Source of the DNA: Streptomyces sp. Ru62
GTDB lineage: Bacteria; Actinomycetota; Actinomycetes; Streptomycetales; Streptomycetaceae
NCBI RefSeq assembly: GCF_002920615.1
Contig: NZ_PQSU01000023.1
Coordinates: 108,080 to 172,079, forward strand
Direction: 5' to 3'
DNA: 64,000 nt
How positions within the stretch are numbered: the first letter of the stretch is position 1; each line of letters begins with the position of its first letter. Position numbers and translations under genes: made by a program. The notes beneath the pieces were generated by a model. That model saw only the letters and a program-made list of their open reading frames with translations. It did not search any database and had not been told where the DNA came from. Shown here in pieces: positions 17,778 to 25,513 of this stretch.

Positions 17778-18530
17778 TCAATCACTGTTGTTTTTAGAAC
17801 TCTCGACCACTACGCAGCACTCGCCCGGCCGGGCGTCCATGCGGGCGCGGACGGACCCGTCCGTGCCGAGCAGCCCCTCCAGCAGCGCGAGATTCATGCC
17901 GCAGACGAGTGGCGGGAAGCGTTCGGCGACGGCGTGGAAGGGGCAGTTGCGCATACGGACGACACCTGCGGCCGTCGCGGTCGTCTCCTCGGCGGATTCG
18001 GCGGCCCGTACTCCCTCGGTGCTCCCGACGCCTTCGGCGGTCGGTACGCCCTCGGTGCTCCCGGCGCCTTCCAGGTACGGTTCGTAGCCGCGGGCGGCCA
18101 GCGTCCGCATGGCCTCTTCCAGGCCGCCGCAGGGTGCCACGGAGCCGCGCAGGGCCTCACCCCGGCGGCGCGCGGCCGCGCAGAGCCCGGCGTCCAGTCC
18201 GGCCTCCTCGGCGGCCTCGGCGAGCAGCTCGGCGGCGGTGCGGTAGTCGCGGGCGGGCAGCGACACCGACCGTTCGACCGGGGCCCGGGTGTACACCTTG
18301 GCGGGACGGCCGGCCCCCGGCCCCGAGCGGCCCGTCAGCCGGCGGCTACCGCATTCCAGCAACCCGGCCTCGGTCAGCTTGTCCAGATGGTGCGCGGCGA
18401 GCGTGCGTGCCACCCCGGCGGCCTCGGCGGCCTCGTTGCGGCCGACCTCGCGACCCTGTGCCACCACGTACTCGTACAGGCGGCGCCGCACCGGATCCTG
18501 CAGCACCGCGATCGAGTCGATGTCCTTCAC
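17778..18530 (-). CDS. ArsR-like HTH regulator with C-terminal cysteine cluster
   Basis: This 250-residue protein has an N-terminal winged HTH (LQDPVRRRLYEYVVAQGREV, then AAEAAGVARTLAAHHLDKL) and a C-terminal sensor with conserved-looking cysteines: NCPFHAVAERFPPLVC (C-X13-C), then 27 residues to a CC pair. This resembles SufR-like regulators that bind an Fe-S cluster, but the spacing is not identical and the ligand is unknown. Between the domains is a degenerate duplicated linker (STEGV occurs twice) encoded by a 22-bp direct repeat with 36-bp period (18013 and 18049). The GTG at 18530 lies 6 nt from a -10 element and has no ribosome site. Confidence 0.85.
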   Translation of the reverse strand: MKDIDSIAVLQDPVRRRLYEYVVAQGREVGRNEAAEAAGVARTLAAHHLDKLTEAGLLECGSRRLTGRSGPGAGRPAKVYTRAPVERSVSLPARDYRTAAELLAEAAEEAGLDAGLCAAARRRGEALRGSVAPCGGLEEAMRTLAARGYEPYLEGAGSTEGVPTAEGVGSTEGVRAAESAEETTATAAGVVRMRNCPFHAVAERFPPLVCGMNLALLEGLLGTDGSVRARMDARPGECCVVVESSKNNSD

Positions 18531-18537
18531 CTGGCCA

Positions 18538-18543
18538 TTCTAG
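18538..18543 (-). promoter_or_regulatory. -10 element of a leaderless promoter
   Basis: TAGAAT on the minus strand ends 7 nt before the GTG at 18530, so transcription should start at or next to the start codon. No good -35 is seen. Confidence 0.5.
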
Positions 18544-18719
18544 GAACAATCCACGTTGGAGATAGAAAGACGGGTCCGCTCCGGCCGATGCCATCCGCAG
18601 AACGCCCGGCAGGCGGCCCGTGCCGGATCCGGTGACCGGCGGACCACGGCCACGGCCGCCGTGCATGAAGTGCTCCGGGCAGGGGAGCCGTGTGTCCCGG
18701 CCACGCCACAGGAGGTTCC

Positions 18720-19634
18720 ATGTTCGACGGGTTCACGCTGACGCGTCGCGAGGGCGACGGGGTCCGGTTGCGGGTGCGTCACGGCGGCAGTGGTCCTGCG
18801 GTCCTGCTCCTGCACGGGCACCCGCGAACGCACGCCACCTGGCACCGGGTGGCCCCGTTGCTGGCGGCGGCGGGTCGCACGGTGGTCTGCCCCGACCTGC
18901 GCGGTTACGGGGAGTCCGAGAAGCCGCCGACCGACCCGAGCCACAGCCCGTACTCCAAACGCGCCATGGCCGGCGACTGCCTGGCGGTCATGCGCGGCCT
19001 CGGGCACGAACGGTTCACCGTCGTCGGGCACGACCGGGGCGCGTACGTGGCCACGCGCCTCGCCCTGGACCACCCGGAAGCCGTGTCCGCCGTCAGCGTG
19101 CTGGACGCCGTTCCCATCGGGGAAGCGCTACGGCGCTGTGACGCGACGTTCGCCGCGAGTTGGTGGCACTGGTTCTTCCTCGGGCAGACCGGCAAGCCCG
19201 CCGAACGCGTCATCAACGCCGACCCGGACGCCTGGTACAAGGCCACCGCCGAGCAGATGGGCGCCGAAGCGTACGACGACTACCGCCGCGCCATTCACGA
19301 CCCGGCCACCGTCCACGCCATGTGCGAGGACTACCGTGCCGGCCTCGGCGTCGACCGGGAACACGACGACGCCGACCGGCGGACCGGTCGGCGCATCGAC
19401 TGTCCCGTGCAGGTGCTGTGGGCCACCCGCGACGACATGGCCGACCTCTACGGCGATGTGCTGGGCGTCTGGCGCCCCTGGGTGGCCGGCCCACTGGACG
19501 GCTCCCCGATCGACTCCGGACACCACATGGCCGAAGAGGCTCCCGAGGCACTCGTCACCGCCCTGCTCGCCTTCTGGGGAGCGGCGCCACCGGAGCGGAC
19601 GGCCGCACGACAGCCCGCACGGAAGCGCCAGTGA
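18720..19634 (+). CDS. Alpha/beta hydrolase, haloacetate dehalogenase (DehH)-like
   Basis: This 304-residue cytosolic protein has the oxyanion-hole motif HGHPRTHATW, nucleophile elbow GHDRGA with Asp as nucleophile, and the catalytic His in DSGHHMAEE. Asp rather than Ser, together with CPDLRGYGESEKP, is the pattern of fluoroacetate/haloacetate dehalogenases and epoxide hydrolases. The long cap contains WWHWFFLGQTGKPAERVI as in DehH1. ATG 18720 follows a strong AGGAGG. It is divergent from the Cys-HTH regulator, which might control it. Substrate specificity is inferred only. Confidence 0.85.
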   Translation: MFDGFTLTRREGDGVRLRVRHGGSGPAVLLLHGHPRTHATWHRVAPLLAAAGRTVVCPDLRGYGESEKPPTDPSHSPYSKRAMAGDCLAVMRGLGHERFTVVGHDRGAYVATRLALDHPEAVSAVSVLDAVPIGEALRRCDATFAASWWHWFFLGQTGKPAERVINADPDAWYKATAEQMGAEAYDDYRRAIHDPATVHAMCEDYRAGLGVDREHDDADRRTGRRIDCPVQVLWATRDDMADLYGDVLGVWRPWVAGPLDGSPIDSGHHMAEEAPEALVTALLAFWGAAPPERTAARQPARKRQ

Positions 19635-19699
19635 CAGCGCACCGATCGCCCTGCTGGAACAAAATGGGACGAAAGTGACGGCGAGCCTGGGGAGACGCG

Positions 19700-20812
19700 G
19701 TGACGCAGGGCAACAGTGGGAACGACGAGGGGGCCGCCGAGGAGCGTGACCCGTACGAGGGGGGACTCGACGCCGAGGACGCCGACGAGTACACCGAGCT
19801 CGGCGAGGACATCGCCGAGAACGCCGAGAACGCCGAGCACATGGACGAGTACACCGAGCCCGAGCCGTACGACGTCGAGCCGGAGCCCTACGGCGGGGCC
19901 GCCACCGCTGCTGAGGCGGTGGCCGTCCCCGGCGGTGAGGCAGTCGGCGGGCGAGTGGCGGCCGGTGCCGACCCCGACGTCTTCCTCGACGTTCCGGTGT
20001 TGAAGGTCGACGAGATCGACCTGGACGTCGAGGACCTGCGGGCGCACGTCTCGCTGCAGGCCGAGGTGCTTGATCTGGTGAAGCTGAATGTGGGCGCCGA
20101 TGTCACGCTGGGCCGGGTGCACCTGGGCATCTCGGGTGTGGAGGCGCAGGCTCAGCTCAGGGTGCGGCTCGACAATGTCGCCTCGATCATCAACCGCGTG
20201 CTGACCACGCTCGACCGCAATCCGGAGATCCTGCGTGAACTGGCGCGGGGTGTCGGCTCCGCTGTGCAGGACGTCGGTGGCGGGGCCCGTCAGGCCGTGG
20301 GAGAGCTGGGTACGGGGGCCGGAAGGGCCGTCCAGGACGTCGGCGTGGGCGCCCGGTCCGCGGTACAGGACGTCGGACGCGGTGTCGGCTCGGTGGCTCA
20401 GGACATCGGGCAGGGCGCCGGAAGCGCCGTCCGGGACGTGGGCACCGGTGCCGGGCGCGTGGTGCAGGAGGTCGGCGGTGAGGCGGGCCGGGTCGTCGGC
20501 GAGACCGGGGCGGAGGTCGGCGACACCACGGGGAAGGTGGCCGGGACGGCCTCGGGCGTGACGGAAGCGGCCGGCGAGGCGGTGCGGGACGGTGGTCGTG
20601 CCGTCGCGGATGTCCCGCACGCGGCGGGCGGCACCGCGCATCGCACCGAGTCCGCCGGACGGGGTGCGGTCCGCAAGCCCGCGGAGGGCCGGCGCCGGGC
20701 CGTCCGGGATCAGGAAGGCACCCGTGCGCGCCGAGCACGCGCCGAGGACGGCAAGCCGGCACTCCGGCCCCGACGCCACCGCACCGCCGAGGAGCGGGAG
20801 GAGCCGCCCTGA
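19700..20812 (+). CDS. Actinobacterial protein of unknown function with 11-residue repeats
   Basis: This 370-residue protein is not assigned to any family I recognise by function. Residues 1-90 are acidic and low in complexity (many E, D, Y). Residues 94-183 form a compact, probably conserved beta/alpha domain (VLKVDEIDLDVEDLRAHVSL and LRVRLDNVASIINRVLTTLD). Residues ~184-294 are about ten 11-residue repeats of the type GAGRAVQDVGV. The C-terminus is strongly basic (RRAVRDQEGTRARRARAED). There is no signal peptide or membrane helix. GTG 19700 has GGGGAGA upstream. Confidence 0.8.
   Translation: MTQGNSGNDEGAAEERDPYEGGLDAEDADEYTELGEDIAENAENAEHMDEYTEPEPYDVEPEPYGGAATAAEAVAVPGGEAVGGRVAAGADPDVFLDVPVLKVDEIDLDVEDLRAHVSLQAEVLDLVKLNVGADVTLGRVHLGISGVEAQAQLRVRLDNVASIINRVLTTLDRNPEILRELARGVGSAVQDVGGGARQAVGELGTGAGRAVQDVGVGARSAVQDVGRGVGSVAQDIGQGAGSAVRDVGTGAGRVVQEVGGEAGRVVGETGAEVGDTTGKVAGTASGVTEAAGEAVRDGGRAVADVPHAAGGTAHRTESAGRGAVRKPAEGRRRAVRDQEGTRARRARAEDGKPALRPRRHRTAEEREEPP
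20249..20581 (+). repeat. Coding tandem repeat of 11-residue (33-bp) units
   Basis: About ten in-frame units fit a consensus G-A/V-G/R-x-A-V-Q-D-V-G-x. Examples are GAGRAVQDVGV, GARSAVQDVGR and GAGSAVRDVGT. The later units decay (EAGRVVGETGA, EVGDTTGKVAG). An 11-residue period is the one found in LEA group 3 proteins and some amphipathic lipid-binding helices. Confidence 0.8.
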
Positions 20813-21091
20813 ACGGGAGGCACGGCAGCGCGGGGCCGGGCGGGGGACCTCTCGTTCCGGTCGACGGTCCACGCCGAGCGTCTCCGTTTCGCGGCACAGC
20901 CCAGGACAGCCGTCCGCTTCCCCGGCACCGGGGAGCGGGAGTCGACGAGCCACAGCGACCGAACCCGCCTCCCCGACAGGGTCGCGCCCGGCGAGGAGTA
21001 CCGCGACGTCACCGTCTCCTACCGCCTCGCCACCCGGCTCACCGGGCCGGAAGACGAAGGGAGCGGCTCGGGCTCCGTCGGCCTGTCCTGA
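20813..21091 (+). pseudogene. Open in-frame segment after the repeat-protein stop, lacking a start codon
   Basis: Immediately after the TGA at 20810-20812 the same frame stays open for 92 codons to a TGA at 21089. Its composition looks coding: DLSFRSTVHAERLRFAAQPR, AVRFPGTGERESTSHSDR and GEEYRDVTVSYRLATRL. No ATG, GTG or TTG exists in this frame between the two stops. It may be a small gene whose start has been lost, or a readthrough extension of the upstream gene. I recognise no function. Confidence 0.45.
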
Positions 21092-21098
21092 GGACCCG

Positions 21099-22039
21099 GT
21101 GCCTCAGCCGACCCCGGAGCGCTACGGCCGGCCCGTAGAGCGCGCGCCCACCCTCCGGGCCGAAGTGAGCGCGTTCCTCAAGTCCCGCCGTGACAGGATC
21201 ACGCCTGAGCCGGCGGGACTGCCGGTGTACGGGCACCGTCGGGTGCCCGGGCTGCGCCGGGGCGAGGTCGCGATGCTCGCCGGGATGAGCGTCGAGTACT
21301 ACACGCGCCTGGAACGCGACGATCTCAGCGGAGCCTCCGACAGCGTCCTGGACGCACTCGCGCAGGCCCTGCGGCTCGACGACACCGAACGGGACCACCT
21401 CTACGCCCTGGCCCGTGCCGCGAGCGCGACCCCGGCCCGGGTCCGGCGTCGCCCGAAGAAGGCCGCCGTGCGGCCCAGCGTGCTGCGCACCATCGAGGGC
21501 CTGCGCGACCGGCCGGCGTACGTGCGCAACAACCGCATGGACATCCTGGCCGCGCTCGCCCGCGCCCTGCACCATGAGGTGTTCGAGCAGAAGCCGGCCA
21601 ATACCTGCCGCTTCGTCTTCCTCGACCCCCGCGCCACCCGGCTTGCTGGTCGTGCTGCTCGGCGGAGCCGGCTTCGCCAACAACCGCATCGTGGGGGCGA
21701 GGTCGTCCGGGTCGCCGGAACCGGCCGGTCCCTGCCCATGGCCCTGGCCACGTCCGCCTTCCAGGTCGGTATCGCCACGGGCTCCTGGCTCGGCGGCATC
21801 GCGCTGACCTCCGGCCTGGGCCTCAAGGGCCCGTCGCTGACCGGCTTCGCCTTCGCCCTGGCGGCCCTGCTGCCGCTCGGCCTGCTCGCCGCCTCCCACG
21901 GCAAGGCGGAATCGGCCGACCGACCTGGCCGGCGCACGAATTCGCGACCGCTCTCGCCCCGTTCGTCGCCGCCGGAACGGCCGGTGACCGGCTGCCCTAT
22001 GCCCCCGCGACCGCCGCCCGCATCCGCCACTTCGGCTGA
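21099..22039 (+). pseudogene. Decayed mosaic: XRE/MmyB-type regulator fragment joined to MFS transporter and a third gene's C-terminus
   Basis: GTG 21099 (GAGG upstream) opens a MmyB-like regulator (HRRVPGLRRGEVAMLAGMSV, YYTRLERDD) that stops resembling the family after FVFLDPRATR near 21640. There the sequence switches to the end of a 12-helix MFS exporter: LLVVLLGGAGFA in one frame, then after a shift around 21690 SLPMALATSAFQVGIATGSW and LGLKGPSLTGFAFALAALLP in another. From about 21923 a third frame reads TWPAHEFATALAPFVAAG and ends IRHFG-stop at 22039, like the tail of an unrelated gene. Internal deletions plus a frameshift are the simplest explanation. Confidence 0.75.
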
Positions 22040-22296
22040 GGGAGGAGAGCGGACAACAGCCGTGGACGGCTCAAGAGGGCCGCTGCGCGGAGAGGGGTGA
22101 ACGGTGGTCGCGGAAGGACTCGGTGGTGTCGCGGGCCGGCAGGTCCGGTTCCCCGTGGGCGGCGAAGTGTCCGGGGTGATCGCCTGCCGGGAGACCGCCG
22201 CCGGCCGGCTCCCGGCACCGGCGGTCGGCCGCCCCGCCGGTGTCCGTATGCGGCCCGGTCCCTCGGGGCGGCCGGAGGCCGGGCCGTTGCCGCGGC
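22040..22296. other. Gap between converging mosaic pseudogene and P450 gene
   Basis: I see no supported gene here. A short GC-rich hairpin, CGGCC-GGA-GGCCG, near 22268-22280 could end transcription from either side. Confidence 0.35.
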
Positions 22297-23589
22297 TCAG
22301 GCCGGAGTGATCTCGACCGGCAGCTTCTTGATGCCGTTGACGAAGTTGGAGCGGACCCGCGGGACGTCCCCGGCCAGTTTGATGTCCGCCAGACGAGGAA
22401 TCAGCTCTTCGAACATGATGCGGATCTCCGTGCGCGCCAGCAGGTTGCCCAGGCACAGGTGGGGGCTGCCCTTGCCGAACGTGATGTGGTCGTTGTTCTG
22501 CCGGGTGACGTCGAAGTCGTACGGGTTGCCGAAGACCTCCTCGTCGCGGTTGCCGGAGGCGAACCACATGACGACCTTGTCGCCCTCCCTGATGTGCTTG
22601 CCGCCCAGTTCGACATCGCGCGTGGCGGTGCGGCGGAAGTGATAGACGGGGGAGGCCCAGCGCAGGAACTCCTCCACCGCCGTCGGGATGAGGGAGGGGT
22701 CCTCCTGGAGGCGGGCGAGCTGTTCGGGGTGCTGGATGAGGGCCAGCATGGAGTGGGTGATGGTGTGGCGGGTCGTCTCGTTGCCGGCGACGACCAGGAG
22801 CAGGAAGTAGTTGTCGAAGTCCTGCGGGGACAAGGGGACGCCGTCGCGCGGGGTCTCGTTGACCAGCTTGGAGATCAGGTCGGTGCCGGTGCCGCCGCGT
22901 CGCTGCCGGGCCAGCTCGCGGCCGTAGGCGAAGACCTCCAGGGAGGCGGGGGAGCGGAAGGGCAGGTCGCGGTACTTCTCGCTCTCCTCGCTGTGCAGCA
23001 GGACGTCCGCGTAGTCGGGGTCGGTGTTGCCGATGATGCGGTTGCCCCAGTCGATGAGCTGCTGGTTGTCCTCCGGGGGCACGTCCAGGAGCCGGGCGAG
23101 GACGTTGATGGGGAAGTCGGCGGAGACCTCCTTGACGAAGTCGAAAGTGCCCTTGGCGAGGGCCGCGTCCAGGGTGGTCGCGGTCAGACCGCGCAGGAAG
23201 TCGGCGTAGCTGTTGATGACGCTCGCGCCGAACTGCCGCTGGAGCAGGCTGCGCAGGGCGCGGTGGCGGACCCCGTCCAGCTCCAGGATGGAGGCGCGCT
23301 TCTTGATCTGGTCGTCGTCGACCTCTTCGAGGTTGACGAACCTCGTCGAGGTGAAGGTCTCCGCGTCGCGGTCGACGCGGGCGATGTCGGCGTGCCGTGT
23401 GAGCGACCAGAAGCCGGAGTTGGGTGCCTCCTCGGGCTGCCAGTGGACGGGGGCCTCGTGGCGCAGGGTGTGGAACATGCGCCACGGGGTGACGCCGTCG
23501 GTGAAGTTGTCGAGGTTCGCGAGGTCGACGTCGGCCAGCGGCAGCGGCTCGCGTACGGCGTCGGTCACGGACTGGGCGGCGGTGGTCAT
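22297..23589 (-). CDS. Cytochrome P450
   Basis: The 430-residue class I bacterial P450 has all hallmarks: I-helix VVAGNETTRH, K-helix EEFLRW (ExxR), and haem-binding FGKGSPHLCLG with the thiolate Cys. The overall pattern resembles the CYP124/125/142 and linalool-hydroxylase branch. It would hydroxylate a small organic substrate using electrons from the ferredoxin and ferredoxin reductase encoded divergently at 25322-26722. It lies 37 nt downstream of the glutamine-synthetase-like gene and is presumably co-transcribed. ATG 23589 has GAGGAG about 10 nt upstream. Confidence 0.95.
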   Translation of the reverse strand: MTTAAQSVTDAVREPLPLADVDLANLDNFTDGVTPWRMFHTLRHEAPVHWQPEEAPNSGFWSLTRHADIARVDRDAETFTSTRFVNLEEVDDDQIKKRASILELDGVRHRALRSLLQRQFGASVINSYADFLRGLTATTLDAALAKGTFDFVKEVSADFPINVLARLLDVPPEDNQQLIDWGNRIIGNTDPDYADVLLHSEESEKYRDLPFRSPASLEVFAYGRELARQRRGGTGTDLISKLVNETPRDGVPLSPQDFDNYFLLLVVAGNETTRHTITHSMLALIQHPEQLARLQEDPSLIPTAVEEFLRWASPVYHFRRTATRDVELGGKHIREGDKVVMWFASGNRDEEVFGNPYDFDVTRQNNDHITFGKGSPHLCLGNLLARTEIRIMFEELIPRLADIKLAGDVPRVRSNFVNGIKKLPVEITPA

Positions 23590-23626
23590 AGGGTGTGTGC
23601 TCCTCGGTGTCCCGGGCGGTCCGGCG

Positions 23627-24982
23627 TCACAGGTGGTAGGCGTACTCGGTGAACTCCCAGTCGGTGACGTGCCGTTGGAAGCGCGCGACCTCGTCACGCT
23701 TGTACGCGAGGTAGGAAGTGGTGAAGTCCTTGCCCAGCACCTCGGCCAGCGCCGTGTCCGCCTGCAGAGCGTCGAGGGCCGCGGGCAGGTCCATCGGCAG
23801 CAGGGCGGACTTCGCGGTGTCGTAGCCGTAGCCCTCCAGCGGCGCGGGGGGCTCCTCGCCGGTCAGCACACCCAGCAGGGCCGCCGCGAGGGTTCCCGCG
23901 ATCAGCAGGTAGGGGTTGGCGCTGGCGTCGCCGAGGCGCAGTTCGAGGCGGGAGCCCGGGCCGCGCTCCGGTGGGACGCGGATCATGGCGCTGCGGTTGT
24001 CCAGCCCCCAGTCGATCAGCCAGGGCGCGAGGGTGTCGGGGCCGAAGCGTTTGTAGGAGTTGACCGTCGGGTTGGCCAGTGCGGCCAGTGCGGGGGCGTG
24101 GGCGAGGATGCCGGCCACGGCGTGACGGGCGGTGGCGGAGAGGCCGTAGGGGGCGGACGGGTCGTCGAAGACGTTGTCGTCCCGCTCGTCCACGCAGGAC
24201 AGGTGGAGGTGGAAGCCCGATCCGCCGACGCCGTTGAAGGGCTTGGCCATGAAGGTGGCGAGGCGGCCCTCCCTGCGGGCCAGTTCCTTGATCGCCGCCT
24301 TGAAGCGGAAGGCGCGGTCGGCGGCGGCCATGGCGTCGGAGTGGGTCAGGTTGATCTCGAACTGTGAGCCGTCGAACTCGTGGTTGCCGCTGCTGACGCC
24401 GAGGTCCATGTCGCGCAGCAGGCGCAGGGTGCGCAGCAGGTGGTTGTCCCCGTCGGCGCGCAGGCCCGCCGTGTAGACGACGCCCGCCGCCTGGTCGTAG
24501 CGGCGCCAGCCGGCGGGGGTGCCGGGGGCGGCGTCGCAGAGGAAGTACTCCAGTTCCGGGCCGACCACCGGGCGCAGCCCGTGCTGGTGACATCGGTCGA
24601 CGACGGCGCGCAGCAGGTCGCGGGGGGACTCGGGGGCGGCCGCTCCGGTGGCGGGGTCGGTGACGTCGCCAAGGCAGGTGGCCACTCCGGGCTCCCACGG
24701 CAGGGCGGTGAGGGTGCCGAGGTCGGGGCGCACGCAGATGTCGGGCAGTCCGGCGTCCAGGCCACCGGAGACCGGGACCACGTCGCCCTGGGGGCTGGTG
24801 TGGTAGACGGCCCGGCAGAAGGCGAGCCCGTGGTCGCAGGCCGCGGGCAGATGGTCGAGCAGGACGTCCCGGGCGCGTTCGGTGCCGATGAGGTCGGGAT
24901 AGGTCACCCGGACCACGTCGATGCCCTCGGCGGCCAGCCGCTCCATGTGGCGGCGGACGGGTGAGGTGTCGGATGCGCTCAC
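23627..24982 (-). CDS. Glutamine synthetase-like gamma-glutamyl-amine ligase
   Basis: This 451-residue GS-fold protein shows beta-grasp and catalytic domains with GPELEYFL, NHEFDGSQFEINLTHSD, FNGVGGSGFHLHLS, ANPTVNSYKRF and RLELRLGDASANPYL. Its divergence from GlnA and its catabolic context match PuuA-type enzymes, which join glutamate to an amine (polyamine, ethanolamine, isopropylamine or aniline) using ATP. PuuC- and PuuD-like enzymes are encoded in the same regulon, supporting this role over nitrogen assimilation. The start GTG 24982 has GAGGAG 7 nt upstream. It leads a two-gene operon with the P450, controlled from the divergent region with operator 1. Confidence 0.88.
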   Translation of the reverse strand: MSASDTSPVRRHMERLAAEGIDVVRVTYPDLIGTERARDVLLDHLPAACDHGLAFCRAVYHTSPQGDVVPVSGGLDAGLPDICVRPDLGTLTALPWEPGVATCLGDVTDPATGAAAPESPRDLLRAVVDRCHQHGLRPVVGPELEYFLCDAAPGTPAGWRRYDQAAGVVYTAGLRADGDNHLLRTLRLLRDMDLGVSSGNHEFDGSQFEINLTHSDAMAAADRAFRFKAAIKELARREGRLATFMAKPFNGVGGSGFHLHLSCVDERDDNVFDDPSAPYGLSATARHAVAGILAHAPALAALANPTVNSYKRFGPDTLAPWLIDWGLDNRSAMIRVPPERGPGSRLELRLGDASANPYLLIAGTLAAALLGVLTGEEPPAPLEGYGYDTAKSALLPMDLPAALDALQADTALAEVLGKDFTTSYLAYKRDEVARFQRHVTDWEFTEYAYHL

Positions 24983-25090
24983 CGGTGTCTCCTCTAGGGG
25001 AAGGGGGCGCCTCCCAGAGCTCGGAGCGCTGGGGGAGGGAAGGGGGGGGCGGCGGGTCAGGACTGCGGAGAGGGGCAGTGGCCGCCGGTT

Positions 25091-25104
25091 GTTTGATGCC
25101 AAAC
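25091..25104. promoter_or_regulatory. Operator site 1 (GTTTGATGCCAAAC), GS-P450 promoter
   Basis: This inverted repeat has arms GTTTG/CAAAC. On the minus strand it overlaps a TACCGT -10 (25108-25103) that lies 18 nt from TTGCGG (25132-25127). It matches operator 2 at 13 of 14 bases and operator 3 at 12 of 14. Confidence 0.7.
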
Positions 25105-25151
25105 GGTAGGGACGTGTATCACCTTCCCGCAAGGGTCCTGTCGCAGAAATT

Positions 25152-25165
25152 TATCCATGCGGATA
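25152..25165. promoter_or_regulatory. Second inverted repeat in the divergent region
   Basis: TATCC-ATGC-GGATA lies just upstream of the ferredoxin-operon -35. The half CGGATAG recurs near 31583 upstream of the permease gene, so it may be a second shared regulatory element. Confidence 0.4.
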
Positions 25166-25169
25166 GCTA

Positions 25170-25198
25170 TTGACCAGAGCCCGGCCCGTTCCTATGTT
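25170..25198 (+). promoter_or_regulatory. Promoter of the ferredoxin-meta-cleavage operon
   Basis: TTGACC (25170-25175), a 17-nt spacer and TATGTT (25193-25198) form a good housekeeping-type promoter. Operator 2 begins at the next base, covering the expected start site, so a bound repressor would block initiation. Confidence 0.7.
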
Positions 25199-25212
25199 GT
25201 TTGAAGCCAAAC
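25199..25212. promoter_or_regulatory. Operator site 2 (GTTTGAAGCCAAAC), ferredoxin-operon promoter
   Basis: This inverted repeat abuts the -10 element of the plus-strand promoter and differs from site 1 at one base. The flanks are also shared (TTGTTTG..CCAAACG). Confidence 0.75.
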
Positions 25213-25321
25213 GAGTTGGGGGTGCGGGCGATCCGCACCCCTTTGGCCGGGGCCCGGTCCGCACGGTCCGGGCCCCTCTTCCCTCTCCCCGACGCCCCCC
25301 TCAGCACCAGGAGGACCGGCC

Positions 25322-25510
25322 ATGAAGGTCGTCGTCGACATGAACAAGTGCCAGGACCACGGCCAGTGCGTCTTCGCCGCACCCGACGTCTTCCGTTTCG
25401 ACGACGCCGGTCATCTGGCCTACGTCCCCGATCCCGACGACGCGCTCCGGGACGAGGTCGAGGAGGCCGCCGACGTCTGCCCGCTCCAGGCCATCCGGAT
25501 CGAGGACTGA
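25322..25510 (+). CDS. Ferredoxin, [3Fe-4S] type
   Basis: The 62-residue protein has cluster ligands C10, C16 and C53 in CQDHGQC and VCPLQAI. His13 takes the place of the fourth cysteine, as in P450-partner 3Fe-4S ferredoxins of actinobacteria. It would pass electrons from the adjacent reductase to the divergent P450. AGGAGGACCGGCC precedes the ATG. The next gene starts 3 nt after its stop. Confidence 0.95.
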   Translation: MKVVVDMNKCQDHGQCVFAAPDVFRFDDAGHLAYVPDPDDALRDEVEEAADVCPLQAIRIED

Positions 25511-25513
25511 GCC

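Noticed and set aside
23627..24982. Reading the GS-like gene as housekeeping glutamine synthetase
   Set aside because: It is divergent from GlnA, coupled with a P450, and shares an operator with PuuC/PuuD-like genes, which fits an amine ligase better.
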